Below, one piece after another: positions 17,201 to 26,886 of a DNA stretch of 64,000 nucleotides. The notes below the pieces were generated by a model, which did no database searches, was not told where the DNA came from, and worked only from the letters and a program-made list of their open reading frames with translations. This stretch comes from Psychrobacter sp. NG25 (GTDB taxonomy: Bacteria > Pseudomonadota > Gammaproteobacteria > Pseudomonadales > Moraxellaceae), in assembly GCF_015234355.1 (NCBI RefSeq), contig NZ_JADGMV010000006.1, positions 186,001 through 250,000 of the forward strand, in the 5' to 3' direction. The first letter of the stretch is position 1; every line of letters begins with the position of its first letter. A program made the position numbers and the translations under genes.

Positions 17201-19870
17201 ATGGCAAAAACCGCAGCCAAAAAAAGTACAGCAACTACTGCTGACAGCCCAAAGGGTAAGTCTTTGGTGATCGTAGAATCACCAGCCAAGGCAAAAACCA
17301 TTAATAAATACCTTGGTGATGACTTTATTGTACGCTCAAGTATTGGTCACGTTCGTGATTTGCCAGTTGGTGCGAGCAAGAGCGCCAAAAAAGCAGCAAC
17401 GACCAAAAAAGATGAGAGCCTAAGCAAAGAAGAAAAAACTCAGCAAGCCTTAGTAAGGCGCATGGGTGTAGACCCAGAGCACGATTGGGCAGCAGTCTAT
17501 GAAGTACTGCCAAACAAAACCAAAGTCATAAAAGAGCTAAAAGCGCTAGCCAAAGATGCTGACAAAATCTATCTCGCAACGGATATGGATAGAGAAGGGG
17601 AAGCAATCGCTTGGCATCTAAAAGAAGTCATTGGCGGTGCTGATAGCAAGTATGAGCGTGTGGTCTTCAATGAGATTACCAAATCTGCTATCCAAAATGC
17701 CTTCAAACAGCCATCCAAACTCGATATTGACCGAGTCAATGCCCAACAAGCACGTCGCTTTTTGGATCGTGTCGTTGGTTTTATGGTATCACCACTATTG
17801 TGGCAAAAGATTGCGCGAGGTCTGTCAGCAGGTCGTGTACAGTCAGTCGCCATGCGTTTGGTGGTTGAGCGTGAGCATGAGATTCGCGCCTTTATTCCAG
17901 AAGAATACTGGCAGATTCATGCAGACACCCATATTGCTAATAGCAATGCCCAAAAAACTTCAGACGCTGAGCAAATTGGTATACGCCTAGAAGCGACCAA
18001 GCAAGGTGGCAAAACGCTTAAGCTGGTGAATAAAGAGCAGACTGATAAAGTACTAGCCATCCTTAATGCAAATGACTTTATCGTCAAAGAACGTGAAGAA
18101 AAACCAACACAGTCACGGCCTAGTGCACCATTTATCACCTCAACATTGCAACAAGCGGCCAGTACTCGCTTAGGATTCTCGGTTAAGAAAACCATGATTT
18201 TGGCGCAGCGTTTATATGAAGCTGGTCATATCACCTATATGCGTACCGATTCGACATTCTTGTCTGGTGATGCCCTGACGGCGGTACGTGGTTATATCGA
18301 AGATAGCTATGGCACAAAATATGTGCCAGAAAAGCCAAACTTTTATGGTAATAAACAAGGCGCACAAGAAGCGCATGAGGCCGTTCGTCCTTCCAACGTC
18401 AATATGAAGTCAACCCAGCTTAAAGGGGTTGAGCGTGATGCGATACGGCTATATGAGCTGATTTGGCGTCAGTTTGTGGCGTGTCAGATGCTACCAGCAA
18501 AATACCTGTCAGTGAATTTGTTTGTTGGCGCTGATGATGTCGAGCTAAAGGCCCGTGGTCGTACCATGGTGTTTGATGGTTTTACGCGAGTTATGCCACC
18601 AGCCAAGACTGACGACACGCTATTACCTGATGTTAAAAAAGGCGATAAGCTAACGCTAGATAAGCTAGATCCGAGTCAGCACTTTACCAAGCCTGCACCT
18701 CGCTTCACCGAAGCCAGTCTCGTCAAAGAGCTTGAGAAAAAAGGTATCGGTCGTCCATCGACGTATGCTTCTATCATCTCGACCATTCAAGATCGCGGTT
18801 ATGTGAAGCTTGAGAATAAGCGTTTATTTGCCGAAAAAATGGGCGATATCGTTACTGACAGATTGACAGCAAGTTTTCCAGATTTAATGGATTATACGTT
18901 CACTGCCGCATTAGAAGACAAGCTGGATCACGTGGCAGAGGGCGAGCAAGACTGGAAAGACGTACTTGATAATTTCTACGGCGAGTTCAAAACGACTCTA
19001 GATCGTGCTAAAGAAAAAGATGGCATGCGTCCAAATGATCCGACCGACGTGCCAGACGTCCATTGCGATCTTTGTGACCGTCCGATGCAGCTGCGTACGG
19101 GATCGACAGGTGTGTTCTTAGGTTGTACTGGTTATAACTTACCACCGAAAGAGCGCTGCAAAGGCACTAAAAATTTAATGCCAGTCGAAGCTTTTGCCAA
19201 TCTCGATGATGCCGAAGGTGAAGAAGACGAAGCGGCCGAAGTCAAAGATTTGATGGAGAAAAAACGCTGTCCAAAATGTGGTACAGCGATGAACGGCTAT
19301 ATCGTGGATGGTGGTCTGAAGCTACACATCTGCGGTAACAACCCTGATTGCGACGGCTATATCCTAGAAGAAGGTAAGTTCGAAGTGCCAGGCTCAGATG
19401 CTCCTACCATCGACTGTAATAAGTGTGATGGGCAAATGGAGCTAAAAACTGGACGTTTCGGTCCTTACTTCGCTTGTCAAAAATGTGACAACACTCGCAA
19501 AGTACTAAAAACAGGCGAAGCAGCACCACCGCGCATGGATCCTATTCACTTGCCAGAGCTAAAATCGGTCAAGCATGAAGACTATTTCATCTTGCGTGAA
19601 GGCGCAGCTGGAATGTTCTTGGCAGCATCTAAGTTCCCGAAAGTAAGAGAGACACGTGCACCTAAGCTCGCTGAGCTAAGAAAAATCAAAGATAAAATGG
19701 AAGATAAGTTTCAATATCTCTTTGAAGGTCCAGACGAAGATCCTGAGGGTAATGCAACGATTTTGCGTTGGTCACGTAAGAAAAAAGAGCAGTATATCGG
19801 CTCTGAGAAAAATGGCAAAGCCACGCGTTGGGGTGTGTACTGGCGTAAAGGTGAGTGGGTAGAAGAGTAG
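17201..19870 (+). CDS. topA: DNA topoisomerase I
   Basis: An 889-residue type IA topoisomerase relaxing negative supercoils. The N-terminal TOPRIM domain (about 22-160) has [18 protein letters not shown] and the metal-binding [13 protein letters not shown]. The active-site Tyr is in ITYMRTDST near residue 347. The C-terminal part has zinc-ribbon motifs (CDLC...C, CPKCG...C, CNKCDG...CQKC) and a basic tail. A Lys/Ser-rich insertion within TOPRIM near residues 65-90 is usual in proteobacterial TopA. Length is normal. The bidirectional terminator shared with sodC lies about 90 bp downstream. Confidence 0.97.
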   Translation: MAKTAAKKSTATTADSPKGKSLVIVESPAKAKTINKYLGDDFIVRSSIGHVRDLPVGASKSAKKAATTKKDESLSKEEKTQQALVRRMGVDPEHDWAAVYEVLPNKTKVIKELKALAKDADKIYLATDMDREGEAIAWHLKEVIGGADSKYERVVFNEITKSAIQNAFKQPSKLDIDRVNAQQARRFLDRVVGFMVSPLLWQKIARGLSAGRVQSVAMRLVVEREHEIRAFIPEEYWQIHADTHIANSNAQKTSDAEQIGIRLEATKQGGKTLKLVNKEQTDKVLAILNANDFIVKEREEKPTQSRPSAPFITSTLQQAASTRLGFSVKKTMILAQRLYEAGHITYMRTDSTFLSGDALTAVRGYIEDSYGTKYVPEKPNFYGNKQGAQEAHEAVRPSNVNMKSTQLKGVERDAIRLYELIWRQFVACQMLPAKYLSVNLFVGADDVELKARGRTMVFDGFTRVMPPAKTDDTLLPDVKKGDKLTLDKLDPSQHFTKPAPRFTEASLVKELEKKGIGRPSTYASIISTIQDRGYVKLENKRLFAEKMGDIVTDRLTASFPDLMDYTFTAALEDKLDHVAEGEQDWKDVLDNFYGEFKTTLDRAKEKDGMRPNDPTDVPDVHCDLCDRPMQLRTGSTGVFLGCTGYNLPPKERCKGTKNLMPVEAFANLDDAEGEEDEAAEVKDLMEKKRCPKCGTAMNGYIVDGGLKLHICGNNPDCDGYILEEGKFEVPGSDAPTIDCNKCDGQMELKTGRFGPYFACQKCDNTRKVLKTGEAAPPRMDPIHLPELKSVKHEDYFILREGAAGMFLAASKFPKVRETRAPKLAELRKIKDKMEDKFQYLFEGPDEDPEGNATILRWSRKKKEQYIGSEKNGKATRWGVYWRKGEWVEE

Positions 19871-19962
19871 TAGCCAATATTAAATCAACTATCGTGCTAT
19901 TACAACGTCAGATTTATTTCATGTAATAGCACTATATTTGCTTCAATATCTATCATCAATAA

Positions 19963-19995
19963 AAAGCCCCTCTTGGATTATCCAAGAGGGGCTTT
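19963..19995. terminator. Bidirectional terminator between topA and sodC
   Basis: A perfect 15-bp stem AAAGCCCCTCTTGGA / TCCAAGAGGGGCTTT with a 3-nt loop, flanked by A-rich sequence on the left and T-rich on the right, placed between two convergent genes. Confidence 0.9.
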
Positions 19996-20028
19996 CTTAT
20001 GCTGCTAATAAATCTTTATCAAATGTTA

Positions 20029-20586
20029 TTACATCGTTTCTATGATACCGCAAGCGACGCGATCACCGGCATTACCCGCTGGCTGACTGGTATAGTCATC
20101 CGTACCACCATGTACGATAAATGCTAAACGGTTCACGCTATATTTACCTGCTTCAGCCGCAGATATTTTCTTGTTTACAAAGTTGATAGTCGCTACGCCA
20201 TTGTCATTGGCCGTTAGATTAGGTAGGTCACCAGCATGACCATTCATGTCGTCTGGGTTAGAGTGTGGTTTATTATCTGGATTGAAGTGACCACCTGCCG
20301 CTTTACCCATATCGGCACAGTTACCTGTTTCATGGATATGCAATGATACAGTCTGACCTGGCTGTAGGTTCATTAGCTTACCGTATACTTGTACGCCCTC
20401 ATCAACTGGACGTAAGAATACTTGGCCAACTTCTTTTTTATCACCACTTACAGTATGTATGGTTGATTTTAAGGTAGGTTGGCTCAAAGGATTGCCTGTT
20501 TGCATTTGACCTTCTACGGTTTGGCAACCAGTCATCGCTAAAGCTGAACCACATAATAGAGCACTTGCAAGCATTGTCTTATTCAT
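20029..20586 (-). CDS. sodC: Copper-zinc superoxide dismutase, lipoprotein
   Basis: A 185-residue envelope superoxide dismutase that converts superoxide to hydrogen peroxide and oxygen. The signal peptide ends in a lipobox (MTGC), so the enzyme is probably lipid-anchored. Copper and zinc ligands are visible: HIHETG, GGHFNP, GHAGDLP and FIVHGG; the disulfide Cys are in GNCADMG and RVACGI. The ATG at 20586 has GGAGA directly upstream; the TTG four codons earlier is part of that ribosome site and is not the start. It is convergent with topA and shares its terminator. Confidence 0.94.
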   Translation of the reverse strand: MNKTMLASALLCGSALAMTGCQTVEGQMQTGNPLSQPTLKSTIHTVSGDKKEVGQVFLRPVDEGVQVYGKLMNLQPGQTVSLHIHETGNCADMGKAAGGHFNPDNKPHSNPDDMNGHAGDLPNLTANDNGVATINFVNKKISAAEAGKYSVNRLAFIVHGGTDDYTSQPAGNAGDRVACGIIETM

Positions 20587-20881
20587 TATTTTCTCCAATT
20601 GTTTTAGTCATTATTTTTAGTCGTCATTAAATTTCGAATATATATGATTATTGTTCTATTAAGACTTGTATCAATATCCGTTAACATCGGAGTTAGTATA
20701 GCCAAGCTAACCCTATAGTTATTCATCAAATGCGCAACAATCGGTTAATAAATGTAAGTATCGTATGGGTTTGAAAAACAGACTTAACTAAAAGCCTTGT
20801 GGGAGTAAACTAATCTGGGTGTGTGAGAAATGCATATTGAATAGTGTATGAACGTTCAAACATGAGCAGTTAACATGCATA

Positions 20882-20915
20882 AAAAAGCCGCCCATCATAT
20901 GATGAGCGGCTTTTT
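20882..20915 (-). terminator. Terminator after lon
   Basis: A 10-bp stem AAAAAGCCGC / GCGGCTTTTT whose 14-nt loop can itself pair (CATCAT/ATGATG); on the minus strand a T-run follows. It lies about 35 bp after the lon stop codon. Confidence 0.85.
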
Positions 20916-20946
20916 ATTTCTCAAGAACTGGCTAATGGCTAGTCAA

Positions 20947-23592
20947 TTAGCTGTGCAATGCTTTACCTTTAGTTTTATCAACTGTCACCTTAGTAGGCTT
21001 GATTGGAATTGGCATACTGACCAACGCAACTTTCAATATCTCTTCAATCGTGGCGACTGGTTGAATGGTTAAGCCTTCTTTCACGTTATCAGGGATATCG
21101 GCCAAATCACGCTCATTGGTCGCTGGAATCAAGACATGCTTGATACCACCGCGATGCGCTGCGAGTAGCTTCTCTTTAAGACCACCAATGCGTAGGATCT
21201 TTCCTCGTAAAGTGATTTCACCTGTCATCGCAATATCTGGGCGAATGGCAATACCCGTCAACGCAGAGACTAGCGCTGTCGTCAGTGCACCACCAGCTGA
21301 TGGGCCGTCTTTTGGCGTAGCGCCTTCAGGCATATGCACATGGACGTCAGTGGTTTTAAACGTCTCATAGTCGATTCCTAAGCTTTCACCGCGAGCACGA
21401 ACCACGCTCATAGCTGCGCGAATTGACTCTTTCATGACATCACCGAGCGAACCTGTAAAGCTAAGCTCGCCTTTACCTTTCATGGCGACTGCTTCGATAG
21501 TGAGTAGCTCACCACCGACTTGCGTCCACGCCAGACCAGTAATACGACCAATCTCAGGCTCTTCTTCAGCCAGACCATAGTCATATTGATGGACACCGAG
21601 ATAGTCATCGATGTTCTTGTCATCGACTGTCACTAGCTCACGTTCTGCTTTTTTCGGAGCACGTGCGCCATGTGTTTCGACTGAACCACGAACGACTTTA
21701 CGGCAGATTTTATTCACTTCACGTTCAAGGTTACGGACACCAGCTTCACGGGTATAGCTACGAACGATGCTGTGCAATGCTGCTTCAACAATCTCAATTT
21801 CACCTTCTTTGAGACCATTTTGCTTAATCGCTTTTGGCACTAGGTATTTCTGTGCGATATTGACCTTTTCTTCTTCGGTATAACCCGGTAAGCGGATAAC
21901 TTCCATCCGATCAAGCAGCGCCGCTGGAATATCCATGCTGTTAGCCGTACAGATAAACATCACTTGCGATAAGTCTAGGTCCATATCTAAATAATGGTCG
22001 TTAAACGTATCGTTCTGTGAGGGATCTAACACTTCAAGCAATGCTGATGCTGGATCACCGCGGAAATCTTGCGCCATCTTATCGATTTCATCCAATAAGA
22101 ATAGCGGGTTTTTGACTTCGACTTTAGCCAGTGATTGGACGATTTTACCCGGCATCGCACCGATGTAGGTACGGCGATGACCACGAATTTCCGCTTCATC
22201 ACGCACGCCGCCAAGCGCCATACGCACGAATTTACGACCAGTGGCACGTGCAATCGACTCACCCAATGAGGTTTTACCAACACCAGGAGGACCGACGAGA
22301 CATAGAATCGGGCCACGAAGTTTTTTCACACGTGATTGCACGGCGAGGTATTCTAAGATGCGATCTTTTACATCTTGTAATCCGTAATGGTCTTCGTCTA
22401 ATACTGTTTTAGCTTTGTCTAAATTGATAGAAACCTTGGTCGTCGCATTCCACGGCGTGTCCAAAATCCATTCAATATAGTTGCGTACGACTGACGATTC
22501 ACTCGATGCAGGTGGCATCATCTTAAGTTTCTTAAACTCTTGCTCTGCTTTTTTGCGGACATCTTCTGGCAAGTCAGCATCTTCTAAGCGCTGCTCAAGC
22601 TCGGCGACATCATCATCACCATCGAACGCACCGTCATTCATATCTGACAGCTCGTTTTTGATGGCTTTCATTTTTTCGTTTAAGAAGTACTCGCGCTGAT
22701 TCTCTTCCATTTGCTGACGGACAGCTTCTTGGATATCTTGTTCGATATTTTGCTCAGCACTTTGTTTGACCAAGTATTCAGTCAAGGTATTGATATGCGT
22801 TTTGATATCGTCTTTTTCTAAGAACGATTGCTTGATATCAAGATCCATCGACACACGAGTTGAGATAAAGTACACCAACTCAAGTAGGTCATCGATGCGT
22901 TTCGCCACACGAGTTAGCTCACGGGCGTTACGTAGACGTGCATCAGCATAGCTTTCAAACAGTGTAGTCAGCGCTTGAATGGTGTTCTTTTGCTGACTCT
23001 CATCCATACTGACATCGAGGTCAGCACGCTCAAATCTCGCCATCAATAGCGTGTCGTGGTCTTCTATATTGTCAACGCGTGCACGATACTGACCTTCGAT
23101 TAATACCTTGATGCAGTTTTCATCGCTATCGTGTGGCATGGTGCTGACGATGCGGCACACCGTACCGTATTGATACAAGTTGTCTTGATCAATATCTTCG
23201 GTCAGCGAGTCTTTTTGTGCCACCACCAGTACTTTATTACCGTACTCAGCCTGTGCCAGCTCAACGGCTTTGACCGATGGCGCACGGCCTACGAACAAGG
23301 CAATTTGCATATGTGGATAGACGACCACATCTCTCAATGCCAATAACGGTAAGTAGGTGTCGTCTTCAACGCTGTCTTTAGCATCGTCGTCTTCACTAGT
23401 ACTGTCTTCGCTATCGTTGTCTTTGGCAGTATCTTCGTCTTTTGTAATATCTTCGATACTGTCAGACGCGGTATCTAATTCGCTTTCTGACGCATGACTA
23501 GACAAGGTGTCTGACTGGTTATCATCAGCAACAGTAGATGAAACGTCGACATCTATGTCGATATTGTCTTGGGCTATTTTATGTTCACTCAT
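20947..23592 (-). CDS. lon: ATP-dependent protease Lon
   Basis: An 881-residue cytosolic AAA+ protease that degrades misfolded and regulatory proteins. The substrate-binding N-domain starts at LPLLALRDVVVYPHM near residue 80; Walker A is GPPGVGKTS, Walker B is LFLLDEIDKM, and the protease dyad is Ser in KDGPSAGGALT and Lys in RGKILRIGGLKEKLLAAHR. The first 80 or so residues are an unusual Asp/Glu/Ser-rich extension not found in ordinary Lon. ATG 23592 is chosen because GAGGA stands 7 nt upstream; an ATG at 23688 with AGGTGAGT nearby would add 32 residues and cannot be excluded. The core is complete and looks active. Confidence 0.96.
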   Translation of the reverse strand: MSEHKIAQDNIDIDVDVSSTVADDNQSDTLSSHASESELDTASDSIEDITKDEDTAKDNDSEDSTSEDDDAKDSVEDDTYLPLLALRDVVVYPHMQIALFVGRAPSVKAVELAQAEYGNKVLVVAQKDSLTEDIDQDNLYQYGTVCRIVSTMPHDSDENCIKVLIEGQYRARVDNIEDHDTLLMARFERADLDVSMDESQQKNTIQALTTLFESYADARLRNARELTRVAKRIDDLLELVYFISTRVSMDLDIKQSFLEKDDIKTHINTLTEYLVKQSAEQNIEQDIQEAVRQQMEENQREYFLNEKMKAIKNELSDMNDGAFDGDDDVAELEQRLEDADLPEDVRKKAEQEFKKLKMMPPASSESSVVRNYIEWILDTPWNATTKVSINLDKAKTVLDEDHYGLQDVKDRILEYLAVQSRVKKLRGPILCLVGPPGVGKTSLGESIARATGRKFVRMALGGVRDEAEIRGHRRTYIGAMPGKIVQSLAKVEVKNPLFLLDEIDKMAQDFRGDPASALLEVLDPSQNDTFNDHYLDMDLDLSQVMFICTANSMDIPAALLDRMEVIRLPGYTEEEKVNIAQKYLVPKAIKQNGLKEGEIEIVEAALHSIVRSYTREAGVRNLEREVNKICRKVVRGSVETHGARAPKKAERELVTVDDKNIDDYLGVHQYDYGLAEEEPEIGRITGLAWTQVGGELLTIEAVAMKGKGELSFTGSLGDVMKESIRAAMSVVRARGESLGIDYETFKTTDVHVHMPEGATPKDGPSAGGALTTALVSALTGIAIRPDIAMTGEITLRGKILRIGGLKEKLLAAHRGGIKHVLIPATNERDLADIPDNVKEGLTIQPVATIEEILKVALVSMPIPIKPTKVTVDKTKGKALHS

Positions 23593-24062
23593 ATATTTTT
23601 CCTCGTTCACCAGACTTGTAAAGTCAAGTTCGTGGTTCATGTTTAGATAAATGGTGCTCGCAGATAAAATTGCAAGGCTTGTACTCATACTCACCTGCTT
23701 AACTTTGCAAAATATTTATATCTAACTGAATACAGAGCGTCATACGGTTATAAATTTTATGCGTCACTGATGAGAATTAGTATATCGGAAATAGCCATAA
23801 AAAAAATGGCATAAAGCAGTTATAACGACTGTTTATAGACTACTTATAAATAGCAGCTATCAAATATCTATTGGGTTCTACACATAGGTTTTATAGGCAA
23901 AATAAGGTAAACTGTCGCGCGTCTTAAACGGTGTGTTTTAGAGTAGAACGCTTTAGAGATACATTCGAGAAAAAGCATTTTTGAGACGATGGCGATATCC
24001 ATACATTATGAGATATCAATAAGTTTAAATTGAACCAAAGCAAATAGAATACGAGGCAACAC
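23593..24062. other. Divergent intergenic region between lon and antiporter gene
   Basis: About 470 bases serving as promoter region for both genes. The 96 bases nearest lon are open in the lon frame and could be coding if the upstream start is used. I saw no clear heat-shock (sigma32) promoter and no RNA gene. Confidence 0.4.
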
Positions 24063-25424
24063 ATGGCAATCAATGCGGTACTGCTGGCAGTCATCATCAT
24101 GTTGGGGTTGTCACTTGCGCGAGTGCACGTGGTGCTCAGTTTATTAATTGGTGCGCTGGCTGGTGGACTAATAGCCGGTCTCGGTATCACTGAGACTTTA
24201 GAGGCGTTTCAAGAAGGTATCCGCAATGGTGCAGAGATTGCACTGTCATATGCGTTACTAGGGGCGTTTGCGGTCGCCATTGCTCATTCGGGATTGCCGC
24301 AATCACTGGCAGGATCCGTCATCAAGCGCATTGATGCAGGCGGCACCAGTGGCATGATTAAGTACATGCTGTTTGCAGGCCTCATTACCATGAGCTGCTT
24401 TAGCCAAAACTTAATCCCTATTCATATCGCCTTTATTCCTTTATTGGTACCGCCACTGTTACTAGCATTCAATCGCATGCACATTGACAGACGTTTGATT
24501 GCTTGTTTGATTACCTTCGGTCTGGTCACGACCTATATGTTCATCCCATATGGTTTTGGTGATATCTACCTCAATCAAATCATGCTCAAAAACGTTGGTG
24601 AGGCGGGCATTGATATTAGTGATATCTCTGTCACTAAAGCGATGGCGATACCAGCTCTAGGCATGTTTATTGGTTTGCTGATTGCTGTCTTTATCAGTTA
24701 TCGCAAGCCTCGCGCGTATCAACAAGTTGCCATAGATAAAGAGGCACATGATGCGGTCGTAGAGGGTGATGCCTTGAGCAAGACGGCAGCCTATGCACAG
24801 TCACAAAGCAAGCTAAAAACGTTGGTTGCACTGGCAGCGATTGTGACTGCTTTTGTCGTACAGCTTTATACCGATTCGCTATTACTAGGTTCGATGTTTG
24901 GTTTCGGTGTCTTTATGGCCACTGGTGTGGTCAAGTGGCGTGAAGCCGATTCGGTCTTTAATGATGGTATCAAATTGATGGCGATGATTGGCTTTATTAT
25001 GATTACGGCACAAGGGTTTGCGGAAGTCATGAAAGTAACTGAGCAAATTCAGCCGCTGGTCGATGGTGCGGCGTCATTGTTTGCAGGTAATAAAGCGATC
25101 GCTGCGTTCATTATGCTATTGGTTGGCCTGATTGTGACCATGGGTATTGGCTCGTCGTTCTCGACGATTCCGATTCTGGCCGCGATTTACGTACCACTAT
25201 GTATCTCGTTAGGATTCTCTCCATTGGCGACTGTGGCGATTATCGGTACGGCTGGCGCGCTTGGGGATGCGGGTTCGCCTGCGTCAGATTCGACATTGGG
25301 GCCAACCTCTGGTCTAAACATCGATGGACAGCATGACCATATCAAAGACAGTGTGGTGCCGACCTTTATTCACTATAATATTCCATTATTGATATTTGGT
25401 TGGATAGCGGCAATGGTGCTGTAG
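24063..25424 (+). CDS. Na+/H+ antiporter family protein (COG2056, YuiF-like)
   Basis: A 453-residue polytopic inner-membrane protein with about 11-12 hydrophobic segments. It resembles the COG2056 group, annotated as Na+/H+ antiporters and related to NhaC-type carriers of the ion-transporter superfamily. Visible motifs include IGALAGGLIAGLG, SCFSQNLIPIHIAFIPLL, GIGSSFSTIPILAAIYVPL and GTAGALGDAGSPASDSTLGPT. A ribosome site is weak (GAGGCAAC). It could instead carry an organic substrate, since some relatives are amino-acid transporters. A terminator follows, so it is probably monocistronic. Confidence 0.82.
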   Translation: MAINAVLLAVIIMLGLSLARVHVVLSLLIGALAGGLIAGLGITETLEAFQEGIRNGAEIALSYALLGAFAVAIAHSGLPQSLAGSVIKRIDAGGTSGMIKYMLFAGLITMSCFSQNLIPIHIAFIPLLVPPLLLAFNRMHIDRRLIACLITFGLVTTYMFIPYGFGDIYLNQIMLKNVGEAGIDISDISVTKAMAIPALGMFIGLLIAVFISYRKPRAYQQVAIDKEAHDAVVEGDALSKTAAYAQSQSKLKTLVALAAIVTAFVVQLYTDSLLLGSMFGFGVFMATGVVKWREADSVFNDGIKLMAMIGFIMITAQGFAEVMKVTEQIQPLVDGAASLFAGNKAIAAFIMLLVGLIVTMGIGSSFSTIPILAAIYVPLCISLGFSPLATVAIIGTAGALGDAGSPASDSTLGPTSGLNIDGQHDHIKDSVVPTFIHYNIPLLIFGWIAAMVL

Positions 25425-25451
25425 GTTGCTTTAGCTAAAACATAGTTCTAT

Positions 25452-25478
25452 AAAAAGCCATCGTATAGATGGCTTTTT
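25452..25478 (+). terminator. Terminator after antiporter gene
   Basis: An 11-bp perfect stem AAAAAGCCATC / GATGGCTTTTT with a 5-nt loop and T-run. Confidence 0.88.
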
Positions 25479-25525
25479 TGTTTTAAGGTGGGGATAGTAA
25501 ATAGCGCATCAAAAAGGATGAAATA

Positions 25526-25960
25526 ATGAAAGTTAAAGAGCACATGAGTGCAACTCAGCTTAAAAAAATATTAAACGAAAGAAAATATTTAAATCCCAAG
25601 AAATTAGAGACACTTCTAAGGATTCTTGAAGAGAAAGCACAAGATGTTACTCCACCTGAAATATTTGAAGAGGCCTACTATATCTTTAATACAGAAGAGG
25701 CTATTTTCTATGGAATACAAGGGCCGATATCTTCCTTAAGTTACGTATTTTTGAATAAAAATTTTGTTGTAAATGTAGACATAAGAGGTAATCGTTCCTA
25801 CTCCGTAACATTAAGTTTTCATGACAACATTAACAAACCAACCGATGAAGATAAAAAGGAAGTCGTTAACCAGTTATTTGACATTGTCGAAAATGCAGAC
25901 ATTTTTTTACTTGAATGTATGACTAGAGACAACACAATCATTGAATTTGTAGGGGTATAA
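25526..25960 (+). CDS. Hypothetical protein, orphan
   Basis: A 144-residue soluble, mixed-charge protein that I do not recognise. The N-terminal third (about 1-40) is Lys-rich and probably helical, followed by a Phe/Tyr-rich segment around AYYIFNTEEAIFYGIQG and beta-like strands. The ribosome site AAAAAGGATG fits the ATG. The gene is more AT-rich than its neighbours and sits at the edge of a scrambled patch, followed at once by a truncated ORF, so it is probably an acquired gene. Its size and charge resemble orphan immunity proteins, but nothing in the sequence proves this. Confidence 0.6.
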   Translation: MKVKEHMSATQLKKILNERKYLNPKKLETLLRILEEKAQDVTPPEIFEEAYYIFNTEEAIFYGIQGPISSLSYVFLNKNFVVNVDIRGNRSYSVTLSFHDNINKPTDEDKKEVVNQLFDIVENADIFLLECMTRDNTIIEFVGV

Positions 25961-25961
25961 C

Positions 25962-25994
25962 ATGAATATTGACAATGTAGGTATCTCAGACTGA
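25962..25994 (+). pseudogene. Truncated ORF (10 codons) after the orphan gene
   Basis: An ATG one base after the stop of the orphan gene opens a frame MNIDNVGISD and stops after 10 codons. The tight stop-start spacing (TAACATG) is typical of coupled genes, so this may be the 5' stub of a lost second gene. It is too short to be certain. Confidence 0.25.
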
Positions 25995-26066
25995 GTGTAA
26001 TTAAAATCTAGCGAACCAAAAAAAATTGATGATAGTTATTGGTGCACTGGGCGCACCCTACTCAAA

Positions 26067-26147
26067 TCAGAGACCATCTTCATCGAAATCTTTAATCTCA
26101 CCACTCAAACTACTCAAAAACTCATCGCTTTGTGTCAGCAGTTGTAG
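26067..26147 (-). pseudogene. Remnant copy of the 3' end of the small acidic gene at 26653-26886
   Basis: The minus strand reads LQLLTQSDEFLSSLSGEI then KDFDEDGL and a stop. The intact gene at 26653 ends LNKLLAQSDEFLSSLSGE then LRDFDD. The match covers about 22 codons with synonymous and conservative changes, so the two copies are clearly homologous. An in-frame TAA stands seven codons upstream of the remnant and no start codon is present, so it is a gene fragment, left by a duplication or deletion. Confidence 0.75.
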
Positions 26148-26164
26148 GGTAACTTGTATTTTTA

Positions 26165-26657
26165 ATTAGGTATGAAATTTCCTATATTCATTGTTACGTT
26201 CTACGGAATACACAACGTAAGAAGAATGAGCAAGCCTGACAAAAGCAAATAACTAAAAACAGTAAAAATGATAAGAAAGTCCAAAAAATCATACAGCCTA
26301 GTGACGGTGGTGCATGCATTGCCACCATACCGAAGCAAAGCAAAAATAACGTGGTAATAATCAGCATGGTAAAAAACTTCCACCGGCTACGCATGTATAC
26401 ATCGATAGTAACGAGAAAGCTTAAATGAAAAAGCATCGCCACCACCAATATGACGATGAGCTCTATATCATATGAATGCGGCTCAGGAGCATCAAGCATC
26501 TGTAGCTCATGAGGGTTTGGCTCAAAGCCTGAAGTAATAATAAGACCGACAAACAAAGCCCATAAAATAGCGAAAAATATTCGTAGTTTCTGAGCTTTAA
26601 AGTAGCTAGCGACTGTCCTCATAGAAATTTTTTTTGTGCTCATGTGTCATACCTAAT
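26165..26657. repeat. 11-bp inverted repeats flanking a one-gene segment
   Basis: ATTAGGTATGA at 26165-26175 is repeated in perfect inverted form (TCATACCTAAT) at 26647-26657. The segment between them holds only the membrane-protein gene 26194-26643. The right repeat includes the stop codon of the small acidic gene. No transposase and no clear target duplication were seen. Confidence 0.5.
26194..26643 (-). CDS. Hypothetical membrane protein
   Basis: A 149-residue protein with four likely membrane segments (about 21-40, 62-83, 91-110 and 115-140) and several Cys in the last one. I do not recognise a family. The start gives a basic N-terminus (STKKISMRTVASYFKAQK) consistent with the positive-inside rule. 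It begins 9 nt after the stop of the small acidic gene, so it may be co-transcribed with the cyclo-ligase gene and that gene. It lies inside the 11-bp inverted repeats, suggesting it moved as a unit. Confidence 0.6.
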   Translation of the reverse strand: MSTKKISMRTVASYFKAQKLRIFFAILWALFVGLIITSGFEPNPHELQMLDAPEPHSYDIELIVILVVAMLFHLSFLVTIDVYMRSRWKFFTMLIITTLFLLCFGMVAMHAPPSLGCMIFWTFLSFLLFLVICFCQACSFFLRCVFRRT

Positions 26658-26886
26658 CATCAAAATCTCTCAACTCACCGCTTAAACTACTCAAAAACTC
26701 ATCACTTTGCGCCAGCAGTTTATTTAGACGCTCTTCATTGACTAGCCGTGTCATCTCCTCAGAGCTAAAAGGCTGCTCTTGACTGTAGTAATGCAGCTCT
26801 CTAGCGTCCTCATTGCCTAATGTTTGCAAATACTCATCCACATGTTCAGCGCTAGAGTCTTTTTCAAACTGTTTATCGTCTTTCAT
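26653..26886 (-). CDS. Hypothetical small acidic protein
   Basis: A 77-residue acidic soluble protein, mostly helical by eye, of unknown function. The ATG at 26886 overlaps the TAA stop of the cyclo-ligase gene by one base (TAATG) and has AGGTGG at good spacing, so it is translationally coupled to that gene; a start 18 codons earlier is unlikely. A remnant of its 3' end is present 500 bp downstream. The coupling suggests a stable operon partner rather than chance. Confidence 0.7.
   Translation of the reverse strand: MKDDKQFEKDSSAEHVDEYLQTLGNEDARELHYYSQEQPFSSEEMTRLVNEERLNKLLAQSDEFLSSLSGELRDFDD

Noticed and set aside
20875..21072. A 65-codon plus-strand ORF overlapping the lon terminator
   Set aside because: It includes the hairpin and the antisense of lon 3' end; no support for coding.
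26165..26657. A complete insertion sequence at the 11-bp inverted repeats
   Set aside because: No transposase and no target duplication; only kept as an inverted-repeat-bounded segment.
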